Positions 34,241 to 46,767 of a DNA stretch of 64,000 nucleotides are shown piece after piece. Position 1 is the first letter of the stretch, and each line of letters opens with the position of its first letter. The stretch comes from Oscarella lobularis (taxonomy: Eukaryota; Porifera; Homoscleromorpha; Homosclerophorida; Oscarellidae), in contig NC_089185.1 of the NCBI RefSeq assembly GCF_947507565.1, positions 2,170,001-2,234,000 on the forward strand. The letters run 5' to 3'. The position numbers and the translations under genes were made by a program. A model generated the notes under the pieces. The model searched no databases. It was given only the letters and a program-made list of their open reading frames with translations, and was not told the origin of the DNA.

Positions 34241-35690
34241 AATTGCGTTTTGCAAATGGTTTTCTTTGTCGTTTTTTCTTGGATTTTTTTATGAATTCCT
34301 GTTTAGCTGTTTATGATTTCCTCGGTGCGAGACGGAATTCTCAAAGTCAAAGGCCTGTGGAAGGAAGGCGAAGAAGAGGAACCGTCGTTCTTCGAGGAAA
34401 AGAGTCGGGTGCGTTCAAAGAGAAGCGAATCGAGAAAATGTCGTACAGGTATTTCTTTTCGCACGGTGCAGCTTCTAAAAGAGAAAGTAGACGGTAACTA
34501 CGAACCAGCTGCAAACGGAGACAACAGCGCAGACAACATCAAGGCGTATCGCTTGGGCGTCGTGAAGCGCCCTATTTTGCCTCTGCGCGTGCGCCAGATT
34601 TATTCTTTGGCGCATGCGTATTCAAAATAGGAGTTTATAATGATTCTATAATTTGCGGATATTTTTGATTCAAGAAATAGTTGGCGTTTCAGCCAAAAAA
34701 CCCATACATGCGAGGGCCACTTGCGATAACCGTGAGTCCAATGGGATCTAAATTAGTGGAAAACACGTCAAAAATTGAGGAAGTTTCTTATACAGTAGAG
34801 TCTAATACTAACCGATACTTGGATTTGAGCACAGTCTATGCCTCCTCTTGAAAACCGTCTTGAAGAAAGAAGTCATTTTGAATTCGCCAAAGTCAGCTCA
34901 CCTGCGGTTGAAAATCGAGATGTTTTGTCCGATGTATGCACCAAAATAGCTTTGCTTTCTAATCGTGGAAATTGACTTGCCTTTCCGCAAACTTTTGGTA
35001 TGTGGGACGAGTCTCCAGACTCTCAGTGTGACCCCCGTTTGTGACGACTGTGGACTTATTTATTTGCCAAGTACGTTATTAGCTGAACCTCGTCTAATTT
35101 TCTGCAAGTCTTCAAAGAAAGACACTTTTACAGCACGTTCCTCGCCCAAGCTCTACCTAATACAGGTGTATACGTGTACCTTCAAAAGACGATCACTTGA
35201 CAATCATTGCTTCACAAAAAAATTAATTTTTGACAAATTCAGGGGAATATTCTAAATGGGATGATCACAACGTTCAAAATTGAATCTTTTTGCTAAAATA
35301 GAGATTATGTATGACTCTGTTGTAGTGTAGTAAGACGGAGCGTGGCACCAGCATCTTGTTGACCAGGCTACAATAAACAAGCTCGTTAAGATCACAAAGC
35401 CTTTGAGATCATCGATGGGATCGCTCTTACCTCTTTACCCACTCCTTTCCTTTCCGCTTATTCCGACGCTCCATAGGGCTCGAAGGTAGTCTCTCGAAGG
35501 TACAGTTGAGCACTCTCATTTTGCGCTTGTCTGGAAATATCTGCATGTAGGGTGTCCAACTATTTGATTACGTAGGCCTCTCCTAATAGGCAAAAAGTGC
35601 GTAATAAGAGACAAATCATTGCAGTCCAAATCATAGCAAATGCGTTTGTCTCTCTAATTAAGACATACCAAACGTCACCTCGTTTAGGAC
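34241..35690. other. No recognised gene
   Basis: No motif-bearing frame, repeat or RNA gene recognised. Confidence 0.35.
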
Positions 35691-35693
35691 AAA

Positions 35694-36025
35694 TTGTCCT
35701 CAGGACAATTTTAAAATTGTCCCAGCACAAATTGTCCCCAGGACAAATTGTCCTCAGGACAAATTTCCCAGGACAAATTGTCCTGGGGACAAATTGTCCC
35801 AGGGCAAATTGTCCCAGGACAAATTGTCCCAGGACAAATTGTAACCAGGACAAATTGTTCCAGGACAAATTGTCCCAGGACAAATTGTCCCAAAGACAAA
35901 TTGTCCCGGGACAAATTGTTCCAGGAAAAATTGTCCCAGGACAAATTGTCCCCAGGACAAATTGTCCCCAGGACAAATTTTCCCAGGACAAATTGTCCCC
36001 AGGACAATTTTAAAATTGTCCCAGC
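35694..36025. repeat. 15-bp minisatellite GGACAAATTGTCCCA, bordered by a palindrome
   Basis: About 20 units; variants differ in the CCCAG/CCCCAG/CCTCAG spacer. Each unit contains the palindrome GGACAAATTGTCC. Both borders carry GGACAATTTTAAAATTGTCC. It reads as an open frame on both strands only because of periodicity. Confidence 0.93.
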
Positions 36026-36226
36026 GTAAATGTGAACATGTCTAGAGACGAACGAATGAATGAATGGATGGATCAGGTTTCACTCTGCGCGTTATCATAT
36101 AGCCTCGTTGTCATTGACCATGTTCTTTCTCTAGCCCCCTTTTCATGAAGTAATTGCCCACGTGAGAATCGTCGCATAAAACGTAATTGCTCATCCCTTT
36201 CCTTGCATTGTTCCCTAATCACCAGC

Positions 36227-36793
36227 ATGCCGTCACACGTTGAGGTCAGCGGAGAGAAGGACGGCTCATTTCATTTCTCCCTTCCAACTGCAGTGAAGTT
36301 GGTTGGCACACGTATTAATGACAACGGCGTTCCTTATCTCCTTTTTGACGCTTCTCCCAAAGAGACATACAAAATGTCTTAAAACCCACTCCGGACTTCT
36401 TTTTTGGTCCCAGCTGTGTGTCCGGATTAGAGAGGCTTACTGTTGCGTGCGGAGATAACTGTACTATTTCTTGACCTATTAGGTTTTCAGTCTGGTCCAC
36501 GCAGTAAAGGAAGGGAGGAGCTGAACAACCTCAGCGAGAAAATTGCTTCTACGTGGAAAGATGTTGCTCGACGTCTAGAGCTTCCTGAAGCCGCAATTGA
36601 GCAAATTGCAACTGACTACGCTTGTCGGTGCCGGGAGCAAGCTCACCAAGCTCTACAACGATGGGTGGGGCAGGAGTCAAAGTCTGCATCAGTAAAAGCA
36701 CTGAGCAAAGCTCTCTGCAAAGAAGGTAAGAAAGCTGTTGCTGCTGAAATTTTCAGCCTAGATGACGAATTTCTAAGTGGTCTTCTAAGTTAA
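36227..36793 (+). CDS. Death-domain protein, partial gene model
   Basis: The exon from 36491 (after TTTTCAG) to a stop at 36793 encodes LNNLSEKIASTWKDVARRLE, PEAAIEQIATDYACRCREQA and ALQRWVGQESKSASVKALSK, then a C-terminal helix: the six-helix pattern of a Death domain. An upstream plus-strand frame starting ATG at 36227 (MPSHVEVSGEKDGSFHFSLP.., 51 codons) may be an earlier exon, but no donor in a matching phase is visible, so the link is uncertain. Death domains usually mediate apoptosis or innate immune complex assembly. Upstream exons of the gene are not identified. Confidence 0.6.
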
Positions 36794-37315
36794 TCCTTAC
36801 ACACTTAGATGCATTGCACTGATACAGTAATGTTTTGATAAGAACGAAAGCTTAATTAATTAATCAACTATTATACGCCTGAGTACTTTCCTTTAATAAT
36901 TAAATGGATTGTGTATTCGGGAGCTGATTGGCGTTGCTGCCTCGCCTCCAATGCCGCTATTATTCCATATTGTCGTCCCCGAAGGCAAAAAATACATCCG
37001 AAGACTTTTCCTGCAAAACGATGTGCTAAATTAAATTTAGATGTATCCCACGCGAATTCACGTCACCGCCGTTTTAGTGGACAGATTGCACACCATCAGG
37101 CCAATAGACCATTTTCGGTGAAGGAGTCCATTGTAATTTACTGTAATTTATTACATGAGAGAAGAATCGGCTAGTCCCTTGTAATTCACTGTAATTTATT
37201 ACAGGGGAGAAGAGTTGGCCAGTCCCTTGTAGGCCCTGAGAATTAAAAATTAGGCCCTCAATTTATATTTAGGGCTTAATAATTAAAGATTAGGCCCTCA
37301 ATTTAATATTTAGGA

Positions 37316-38063
37316 GTGCAGCCGATTCCAACCGGAAGACAACATATCCAAAGCGACGTATCTCAGCGGACTTTTGCGTCAGATCAACTACGGAAACTAT
37401 CCAGAGCAGGGCACCATTCGCTATCCGCGATACTTTTCTGGAGTTACCGATGTCGCAGCAGCACTGGAACACAGAAGAAACAAAGGTAGGCTCGCATGTC
37501 TGGATGCCATCTAATTGATTATTCTCTTGCAGGACTTTCTAAAGACATGGCTATTTACAATTTTCTCCACGAAGTCTCGTCGTGGGAACTGTATCAAACG
37601 TACGTATTTGACGGACTAGAGCAGGTGCAGCAGAATGGTCACTTTCGTCAAGTTTCAATCGGGATAAGCAAGAACGAGTTTCTTATATTCGATCACCGAG
37701 GCTTAATGATACAAAAGTATATGACGACGCTCAACGTATTCGACGTCTTAATTTTAGTTTTTGGTTGCAGGATTTCTCAAGGCGCCATCAGACAAACATC
37801 GTACACGGCGTATTATTTCAGAATTAAGTACCCGTGGAAGAGACGCTAATCAAGTTTCGCAAACCGGAGTCTGGGGCGATCACATTGAGCTGCATGCTAT
37901 TGCAAACGCGTTTAATGTCGAAATCGTCGTTGTTGAGTCAGGGGGAAATAATGATGTCACGATTGTGTCACCTATGGTTCCCAACGAGAGCACACAACAA
38001 ATTGTTGTTGTGTGCTCTCGTCGCGTCTTAAAGAGCGCGAAAAGAGCACTGAGATTAGGTTAG
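37316..38063 (+). CDS. OTU-like domain protein, multi-exon, partial
   Basis: The first exon (about 37316-37484) reads RFQPEDNISKATYLSGLLRQ, INYGNYPEQGTIRYPRYFSG and VTDVAAALEHRRNK; a GT-AG intron (about 37485-37532) leads to GLSKDMAIYNFLHEVSSWEL. A later frame (37761-38063) carries TGVWGDHIELHAIANAFNVE then IVVVES and ends at a stop at 38063; this WGDxIELxAxAN pattern is typical of OTU-family cysteine proteases. The join between 37715 and 37770 does not keep phase in my reading, so the splice site is wrong or the gene is broken. I cannot find the catalytic Asp-Gly-x-Cys motif. Confidence 0.5.
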
Positions 38064-38865
38064 CTGCAGAAATTCTGTATTTATTACCTTCATATTCATT
38101 TCTGTTTACAGTACGCAGACTGAAGCGAGCACTTCCGGCTTCAGGTACATGCTTCTTGTCAGCGGAACATTTGTATATGATGTCATCTTTTATAGGTCAA
38201 ATTTGAATCTTCAATCGTCTAACATTCTGCTTTGTAGCGGCATTGTCGTGGCAATTTTTGCAGCCGCCGTCTACGTTGGGTATTCGAAGGCATGGTAGCA
38301 CGCAATTTGTTTGCTGTGTCCATTTAGAATGCATGCTAAAATCGTGTGTGCGTCTGTGTGAAAGTGGCAACTGGCATATACGTACGTGTATGACATATAT
38401 AGAAGTTGCACAAGGAAGTGGACATGCAGGAAAGTGATAGCATGGTGATAAGGTGCGTGCATTTACGGAAACGGGTAGTTTAACTTGCGCATGTGTAATT
38501 GTGCATTGACATTCCCACTGACAATATGTGCACCATTTCTTGCACAGCTTTGTCAGAGGTATAACACGCATTTCTCGCAACGCGTATTTTTCTTTTATTA
38601 TTATTTCCAAGCAGTGTCATTAAGCCAGTAAAGGCTCAAACGTTGTCGTGTGGGGAATACGATGCTTGAGTAAAAAGTACAAGCATGAAAATGCTTCTTC
38701 GATGCCTTGACGAGGAACAGGAGGTCGGAGATCAGCAAGAAGTTTTGTTGACCTTGCTGACGACTCTTTCTGGACGCTGTTGCGATGTTTTGCACTTGTC
38801 TCATGCTTTACAATACTCTGTAGCCTTATCCGCTTACACCGTTTTACGGAACTCCACGTTCCGCA
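38064..38865. other. No recognised gene
   Basis: Nothing recognisable beyond short shadow frames. Confidence 0.35.
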
Positions 38866-39240
38866 CTAATCAGCGTGGTGAGTCTGGCAATAGGAGCACG
38901 TCATGGTGTCGTTTTCTCTGTTGTACTTTAGCCATGATCTTCCCACTAGCCAGTCGGTGTTGAGCCTTTTGATTGCTTCAGGCAAAAAGTGATATATATT
39001 TGTAGTGATCCAAGATGAATAGGAGTCATTCGACGAAGTCGAGCGTGCAGAGCTTCTAAGCGACGGGAAGACGCAGCGACGACGTAGAACGGAGAACGAA
39101 AGAGCCAGCGACAACCCTAAACGGCGACCGGAAAAGACAACTCCGGAAAAGGCAACTCCGGAAAAGGCAACTCGGGAGAAAGGCAACGACACTATGTCGC
39201 TGCCCGACTTGAGAGTCGAGTCCATGTCTTCGAGAAGAGC
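38866..39240 (-). pseudogene. hAT-type zinc-finger N-terminus fragment
   Basis: The minus-strand frame ends AIKRLNTDWLVGRSWLKYN then TMTCSYCQTHHAD, similar to the RPWLKY..MFCSLCQ zinc-finger region of the hAT at 3-5.6 kb. Upstream is a Ser/Phe-rich stretch generated by a tandem of CCGGAAAAGGCAACT-like units. No core follows. Confidence 0.45.
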
Positions 39241-39798
39241 CTAAGAAGTGCGCACGCTCTCCGCGAACCGCTCCTCGCACGCGCTCAGGCTTACTGGCTC
39301 CGTTTTATTGCTTTTGAAGTGCCACGCATCGTAAGCGACATGGAGTTCGTTCACTCTTTGCAGAGCGTTGTTCCTGCTGGTGAGGACAACATCGCGATAT
39401 TGAGCCTCTTCGCTGTTTAGAACTAAGGCTGCTACTTCGTTGCACTGTGGGGTATTAAACGTGCGTGGGTGGTGACCAACGGGAATTCTGTCTGCGCGAA
39501 TCCTATCGCGTGGGGTTCAGGGCGCTGCGCCAAATGCGCATAGTGTAAGCAACACCCCTACGCGATTCGCTAACCAATGTCACTCTTTAGAGCAATGCGA
39601 CAGAGGCCTTCTTGATGAAGACAACGAACGACCAGGTTTCCCATTGGGGCCCTTGCGGAGTACCACCCGTGGTACCACTATGAAATACGCAACACCAAAA
39701 CAGCTCAGCAGACAAAACGACAACTAGAAAGACAATTTCTAAATCACAACAATAGCATAATAATAGTTGCATGAATGAACTTCTGTCACATCTTCCGT

Positions 39799-42700
39799 TC
39801 AGTAGATGTGAGCTCTAAAGAAATACATGTCCAAAAATGCAGTTATATTGAACGCATACCTTCTGCGACGCCAGCCGTTCACTGCTACTGCGACAGCTGT
39901 GACAAATATAATCGAAAGTGCTAAAGCCACGACGCCCCAATCGACAAGTATCGTCTCGTTGTCGACAACAACTGCATTTGTTGTTTTCTTTCCTGAAATT
40001 GTTGGCTTCCTTGATGTCACTCTATACGTGCCAGTGACACGGCAAGAAGCGCCAGATGAATGGAATACTCCTTCGGCCAAAGACTGATTTGCATCACAAG
40101 GATCAACTACAGTAGAACGGCAATAATTAATTAGACGAAAAAGCCAATACTGCAACCGTACCACGATTATTTGCCGTGAACGAGAGTTCGACGTCCTGTG
40201 TTTTAACTGGAGCCGTGCCGCCTGAGTAGAAGGCCCCAGTCGGAAAAACGATTGCAAGAGTGCGATAGTCATCCCACAGTCCAATAGTCGGAACATCGTT
40301 CAGGTCTTCTGGGGAGAAGTTGATGATTTTAGACAGTTGAGAACGACTCAGAACTGGCGGAGCATTAGTGTCGCGTGAAAATTTGACGACTATCGCTGTT
40401 CCTGGACCGAATTTGTCGCTCGACACCCCTCGACTTCAACCGAAGTTACATGAACTCTCTAATACAAACGGAATCGAAAAGCTAGTCTAGTACAAATAAA
40501 TGCAATCAATAGGAACCTGCTGCTTTTGACCGACCCTCTTCATGCGTTCCTCAGGTCCCTTCTCTTCCTGTGCGTCACGGCGACCACGCCTGGACATTTC
40601 AGTAATACATTCCATTCCACCTCGGATCACTATCTGGGGCGGATTGTCGTTGATAGTGACGATGTCCACATTTGACACGGCACTGCTGTTTGCAGGTGGC
40701 TGCCCGTTGTCAAAGACAGTAAAAACAATCTACAATACGTGGTTATTCCCACGTGATGATGAGTTACTGTGTGACTAAAGTCTACACCTTGCGGCCAATT
40801 TTCACTAGAGACGCGTAGCTGACAAAGAGTGTCGGCTCGTCAGCTGAAGAGGCGTAGAACAGATGTCCAACCACACATGCATAGAGCTACGTTAAAGATA
40901 AGTTTGTACTGAAGAGTGCATTCGTCGCGTACATACCTGTCCGCCATTTAGACCGGTGAACGTGAGGAGTTTTCCCGATGAATCCGTTTCATACTACAAA
41001 TGAAATATTTAGTACAAGAACTGCCACTGTATTTGCTGACGCACCGTCAATCCCGAACATTCTGAAAATTTTCGTAGAAAAATAAACTCATCTACGTCAA
41101 GTTTGTTAGGATATAGTGCCCTGCGAAAGATGACATGTACAATTACTATTCATTGCGGTTTCCTACGTCAATTCCACTGTCATTCTTGTGATATTGTTTC
41201 CTTCAGTCGAATCGTCAATAAAGACGTCGTGCGGTCGACTCACGACGTGCTGGCCCACGTCCTGTTCTTCTGTGAATTTAATGCGATCGTCATTTCCTAT
41301 TCCGACACCCAAATCCAAGTGTGGACCATCGTTGACAAATACGGTGGAGACGCTCACAAACACCGGCAAGCTTGCTGCTCCCTCCTTATCCCAAACAGTC
41401 GCTGTGATTTGCGACGCCGCCCTCGCTGGTTCAGGGACTGCGTTGTCGTATGTCGCCGAATTCAATATCTAGTAACAAGAATACTCAAGAAAATAACGAC
41501 GAAAACTCTAATCTGCACCTCAAGGTAAGCCGCCAAAGAGGCGACGCCGTTCAAATAAACACTTTCAGTGCCAGAACCAACGACGACAACTCCGAAACCA
41601 TTGGCAACGTTTTCATCAACAGCAATAATGTCTCCAGGACGCGACGTGCCGAATGAAAGCGTCGCATTGCCAGCAAAGAAACTGTCCACGTCAATCAGAA
41701 CGGTAGACATTGGGAAGATCTGCACAGATGGCCCATTCTTGGTGTAGGTAATCGAATGAGATCTATCTGCTATTGAGGCAAATTGAGGAGGAGGACTGGA
41801 CGGCGAAAATCGTAGAATTGGGCCGTCGCTGACAGGATGCGAAGTATGGCTGGAGTGCTGCTGTTTTGGCCATCGCTCACGATCATGTAAGCCATTCTTC
41901 AGAAAGCAATTGCAAAAGCGTGGTGAAAAATTCATGCTATTAATTAACCTTGGGTCCGTTGAGAGATTGACCGGAGGACTGAGAGTGTTGACAAAGCCAA
42001 AAGACGACAAAACCATTTTTAATATTTGATTTTAGCGCTTCCTGACAGTCTCTGCAGAAAAACATTAAAAAGTCCCTGTACTAGAACACTTTGGTTTTAC
42101 CAGAATCTGATAATTACTATCGACGGTTATACCAAATGCTGCGGCAAAGGACGAATTCAAAACTAATGCGTCGCCGTCGTGGCCATCCATGAGACTAACC
42201 GTTGCTCTTTGCGAGAAATGCACAATGAAAAAGAATCATTTTGATGTCAAGTTGTAGAGGACGATTACCCGGTCATGTTCATGTCATTAGTATCCGCTAT
42301 GTTGAGTACACCATCCGGAGAGAAAACTTGGCGGATATCCTTCTGTATAAAACAATTCGTGTTGGCTCAATGTTATGACCGGAGCAACGTTGAAATCAAC
42401 TAGCAGGATGCTGAAGAGAATGCTACAGAACTAATAATGGATATGGTTTTAACGACGTACAGAACAGTTTCCGTTGCCGAGAACTTCCCGTCGAATACGC
42501 TGAACTCAACAACAACTTTGTCCAGTCCTTCGAAATCGAGCTCTCTAAATTCCAGTATTTCAAATTTTAAGATCAAATTTAATCATGCATTGGTTTACGT
42601 ATTGGTATAAGTTACATTGTTGAGAAGAGCTTGGAAAACGGTAGTTGATGCGTTTCCAGTGAGAAAAATTTCTTTCCCAGTCACTCCAACCTTGTAGAAC

Positions 42701-43292
42701 GTAGGTGATCGAACTAACAATTATGGAACAGTGTTCAGAAGTCTTACTTCGGACTTGACGACCCTATTGTAATCTATGATTGACAAAGTCCCGCTTCCAC
42801 TTGAACAAATTCTTGCTGTAGCCGATTGTATACGATAGCTGTAATACACGTAAAATAATGAGATATACGGCACCTAGAGAAACCATTGAACAACTTTACA
42901 ATTGATGATCTGGGTCCGATAGATTGAGCGAATTGCTCGTGACGTTAATAGGAGCTCGACTGCCCTCCTCGTACCGTGTAGCAGGCACTGCATGAAGGAA
43001 AAAATACCGTCAGTACTTTCACACATACAGCAGAAAAACTTTACTTCCAATGGTTAGGATAGGTTCATTATCGTTGTTCCCAACAAACTGTACGGTCAAC
43101 GGGAGTTGAAAAGCCATTTGAATCAATGACTGTGAAAAGCAGAACACTATTATGTATTATTACCTTTTGCTCAATCATGCATTCTTCTCGAACAAAGGCT
43201 TGCTCAGAGAGTGCCGCTTGAAAAGCGTGCAGGGGTATGACGCCCCTGCCGTCCGGGCATATGGATTTAATTAGTCTCGTTTTCTCACTCAT
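39799..43292 (-). CDS. Single-pass membrane protein with cadherin-like repeats; 5' end interrupted
   Basis: Many short exons on the minus strand, separated by small introns. From the 5' side: PLTVQFVGNNDNEPILTIGS (about 43050), PATRYEEGSRAPINVTSNSL plus NLSDPD (about 42920-42985), SPTFYKVGVTGKEIFLTGNA then TVFQALLNNVTYTN (about 42600-42710), SITYTKNGPSVQIFP, DVDSFFAGNATL and YLNGVASLAAYLEVQI (41500-41760), VFVNDGPHLDLGVGIGND and TEEQDVGQHVV (41163-41400), DIVTINDNPPQIV (about 40650), SSDKFGPGTAIVVKFSR (40420) and lastly WGVVALALSIIFVTAVAVAV followed by RRRR (transmembrane plus stop-transfer, about 39850-39940). Repeating DNxP..I..G / Y.EG..P..I...L.D.D / L.G.A...Y...L patterns mark beta-sandwich ectodomain repeats, likely for adhesion or matrix binding. 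Individual exon borders are not fully resolved. Confidence 0.65.
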
Positions 43293-43294
43293 CT

Positions 43295-43924
43295 TAGGCT
43301 CGAAGGTCCAGCCTGAGTTGAGCTAACGCGCTTACATACGGGCAAGCCTCGTAGCTCAGCACAGGCTGTACCCAACCAATTCGATGACGTAACTCTAGCC
43401 AATCAGAGGCGAGTCAGCAGCTTTTGGACTTCTCGACGCTGATTGGTTCGCGTGACCATGACGCTAACAACACGACATAAGAAGGAAACTATGCTTTCAA
43501 GATCACCGCGCGTCATCCCACGCCCTCCCGATCCGATCGGGCGACTCTCCTGCCTCGAAATGAGGCGAAGAACTGTTATACAAGTCTAATTGGCGTCAAA
43601 GTATCGTTTTAAATCGTTTCGAACGCGTATTAGACTTATCCGACAGTTTTTCGCCTCATTTTGAGGCAGGAGAGTCGGCCGATTGGATCGGGAGGGCGTG
43701 GGATGACGCGCGGTTATCCTGAAACCATAGTTTCGTTCTTACGTCGTTGTTAGTGTCATGGTCACGCGAACCAATCAGCGTCGAGAAGTCCGAAAGCTGT
43801 TGACTCGCCTCTGATTGGCTAGAGCTACGTCATCGAATCCGTTGGGTCCAGCCTGTTCTGAGCTACGCGGCTTGCCCGTATGTAAGCGCGCGTTATCTCA
43901 ACTCAGGCTGGACCTTCGAGCCTA
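43295..43924. mobile_element. Foldback (MULE-like) element with perfect 9-bp target duplication
   Basis: A 630-bp near-perfect palindrome: TAGGCTCGAAGGTCCAGCCT at 43295 is mirrored at 43924, with arms of about 290 bp and a loop of about 40 bp around 43600. CACTCATCT occurs directly on both sides (43286-43294 and 43925-43933). Nine-base duplications are typical of Mutator-like elements. No transposase. It sits at the 5' edge of the cadherin-like gene. Confidence 0.95.
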
Positions 43925-43949
43925 CACTCATCTATATACTGCAACTAGC

Positions 43950-45700
43950 TGCTGTACCCGTGCTTCGCACGGGTAGGGAATTTTCATTTTCCTGCAAATC
44001 TTTCACTACTAATTAAGTTATTAGACCTGGAGCCGAAGCTGAAGTTACTGGTGTATAAATCAAATAATTTTAATATCGAACCCGTTAATTAAGGTTTCGA
44101 TATCTGAAACACGGGATTTACCAACGTCCGTTTAAACGTTATAATTTATTCACCAAACTTTTCCGAGGTTCCTTCACCATCACCGGAATCTGCCGGAGAT
44201 TTCACTGCCGCGCCCACTGCAATTCTCGGGCGCCTGCTAGATCTATAGAGGCTACTAAAGACGCGCAAGCTTAATCCTCTTACTGTTATAATTTTTCACT
44301 ACCGAATAAATTAGATTTTCCAGCGTCACTCTACCATTACCGGAATTTGCCGGTGATGATTCCACTGCGGCGCCCACGATCCTTTTCTGGTGTGAAGGGC
44401 GCTTTGGTTAATCAGTTCTGTTACAATTTATTCAAAGCGGAATAAATTTGACAGATTTGATTTTCCGACGTCCCTTTAACATCACCAAAATCTGTCGGCA
44501 ATGGCGGCGCCCACTAACGCTCCACAGGCCATTGTGGTGCGACCGCTTGAGGCCTACAAAGGGCGCGTCGGCTAATCACCCCTCTTATAATATATTCAAT
44601 AAATTTGACGAATAAGATTTGCCATGTTCCCTAATCAGTACCGGGATTTTCCGGGAATGATTCCACTACGGCGCCCACTACCGCGTTACTGGCCATTTTT
44701 GGCGTTTGCTTGAGGCCACGAAGGCTAATCATTTCTGTTATAATTTATTCGCTGCGGAATAAATTTGACGGTTATGATTTTTCGACGTCCTTTCATCATC
44801 ACCAAAATCCTTTGGCAATGGCTTCACTGCGGCGCCCACTAACGCTCCGCAGGCCATTGTCGGGCGTTCGCTTGAGGCTTACTGAGGGCATGTCGGCTAA
44901 AACCTCTGTTCAAATTTATTTACAACCGAATAAATTTGACAAAAAGATTTTTCTACGCCCCCTAATCATGACCGCGGACTTTGCCGGGACTGATTCCACT
45001 AAGGCGCCCGCTACCGCTTTACAGGCCATTTTCTGGCGTTTGCTTGAGGCAACGAAGGGCGCGTCGGCTAATCACTTCTGTTATAATTTATTCGCAGCGA
45101 AATAAATATGACGGTTATGAATCTCCGACGTCCCATAATCATTACCGGAATTTGACGGCGATGACTTCACTGCGGCGCCCACGTATACTAACGCTCCGCA
45201 GGCTCTTTTCGGGCGTTCGCTAGATCTGTAGAGGCTACACGAAGGACGCCTAGGCCAATCGCTTCCTTTACACCACGGAACGAATTCTACGGAATTGATT
45301 TCCACGGTCACTGCACCATCGCCCACTGACGCTCTGCGGGGCCTTTCTCGGGCGTACGCTCGAAGCAACCTATACTAAATACTAAGAGCGCGTAAGCCGA
45401 GCGACGGACTAGTGCGCAGGCTGTTCGACGGCGCCCGTTCGCGGTGGGGCATCGCCGGCATCGCAATGCGGTTCCGGCAGGTCACGCGGGGAACCGCTCG
45501 AGGACCGCAGGCGCTTTCGCATGGCTTTGTGGGGAGTGAACGCGACGACGTCACCGCCAGAGATCTCGGCAGGTCACGCGGGGAACGCGACGGCACCGTA
45601 AAATTATCGAGGGCGATCACGTGGCGCTCGGTCCCGTATCGGCAATGGCGTCGTTTGGGCTTTAAAGGTATAGACTAGCTCGTTTGCCCGCGCTACGCGC
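43950..45700. repeat. Satellite-like array of units of about 150-170 bp
   Basis: About eight units start with TTATAATTTATTC-like sequence (near 44140, 44286, 44420, 44586, 44740, 44912 and 45083) and share GAATAAATTTGACGG, GGCGCCCACTAACGCTCCGC and CGTTCGCTTGAGGC, followed by GGCGCGTCGGCTAATCA. A GC hairpin motif lies at both edges: CCCGTGCTTCGCACGGG (about 43958) and GCCCGCGCTACGCGCGGGC (about 45688). The whole may be a single element with an internal tandem array. Confidence 0.8.
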
Positions 45701-46767
45701 GGGCGTAAGTAATGGTTGCTGTTTCGTTTGGGTAGGGGTTTTCTCGAGTTTGATTGGCGTTATCAAGGCTGCAGCCCGTGGTGCTGTAAAATGTTGATCA
45801 AGAAAGTTGACTCAATTTTACATTAATTGAATTTTGCGTCAGTAGCTAAATTGACATGTAAGGACTAACGCTGTTTGCAGTACAAAGAGAGGAAAAAACA
45901 ATCGTTTCCTATGTAATTATTCTCCTGCTGTTTGATTCTGGGGCTATAACCTGAGAGTTCCTGCTTGCTACACTGAACATCGTAATGGTAATTATCCCGT
46001 TTTCATTAGAAAATATGATATTTTCAACCAAAAGTAAAACTTCCGTTTATTCTCTTGTTGAAATAAATCGTAATAACTTGCAAATAAATTGGTAATGATA
46101 ATATTTTTTGCAAGCTTGTCATGATCAAGCTGCGTTGTATTTCAGTATTATTGCCTATACTAACGATTCTGTGAGTTTGCTTTGAGATATCTCTGCTGGT
46201 AAACGTTTGAGCCATTCAGAATTGCATGGCACATTTAGTAAAGTTTGCTGATAATGATCATGTGCTCTTGCAATTCAAGATTGGTGAAAGTGAACGCTCC
46301 CGTTACTTTTGATAAGGTGACCTTTCTCTTAATTGATTCGACATGGGCCAGCTACAAACATTTGTGGTACGTTACCTAATATCATGCAGGTATATATTCG
46401 CGCCTTTCAACTAAGATACGCGCAAGTTCATTAACGCTGCTACTAATGAACAATTCCTAGGAGCATTCTTGCTTCCAAACGTCCGTGCTTGTAAACATTC
46501 CAGGTACCATAAATATTAGGTGTTTCCTCTTATAATGATCCGCGGATTGTAGTTACGTATAAAATTGGTGCAAACTTCTGTAAATCGTATCTTTCATTTG
46601 GAATCGGCCCACGTTAAAACTCTCGCTGCTAATGATCAGGTTTCCTTTCATATGAAACTTGGTGTTTATGAAGTTGAAGGTTCTCGGTATTTATGATGCT
46701 TTCAAGTTGTATTGCTCTGTTCGACATTAATTCAATGCATGAGAGCTAGTTAGTGTCGGAGCTACTC
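45701..46767. other. No recognised gene
   Basis: AT-rich sequence with weakly repeated phrases (GATCAGGTTTTC, TTCAAGAT) that recur at 47.7-48.6 kb, probably an old low-copy repeat. Confidence 0.4.

Noticed and set aside
35694-36025. CRISPR-like direct repeats
   Set aside because: Units are contiguous with no unique spacers, and the window is eukaryotic.
35560-36029. Long open frames on both strands rich in Gln-Asp-Lys-Leu or Trp-Asn-Leu-Ser
   Set aside because: They are translations of the 15-bp minisatellite; all phases stay open because the unit length is a multiple of three.
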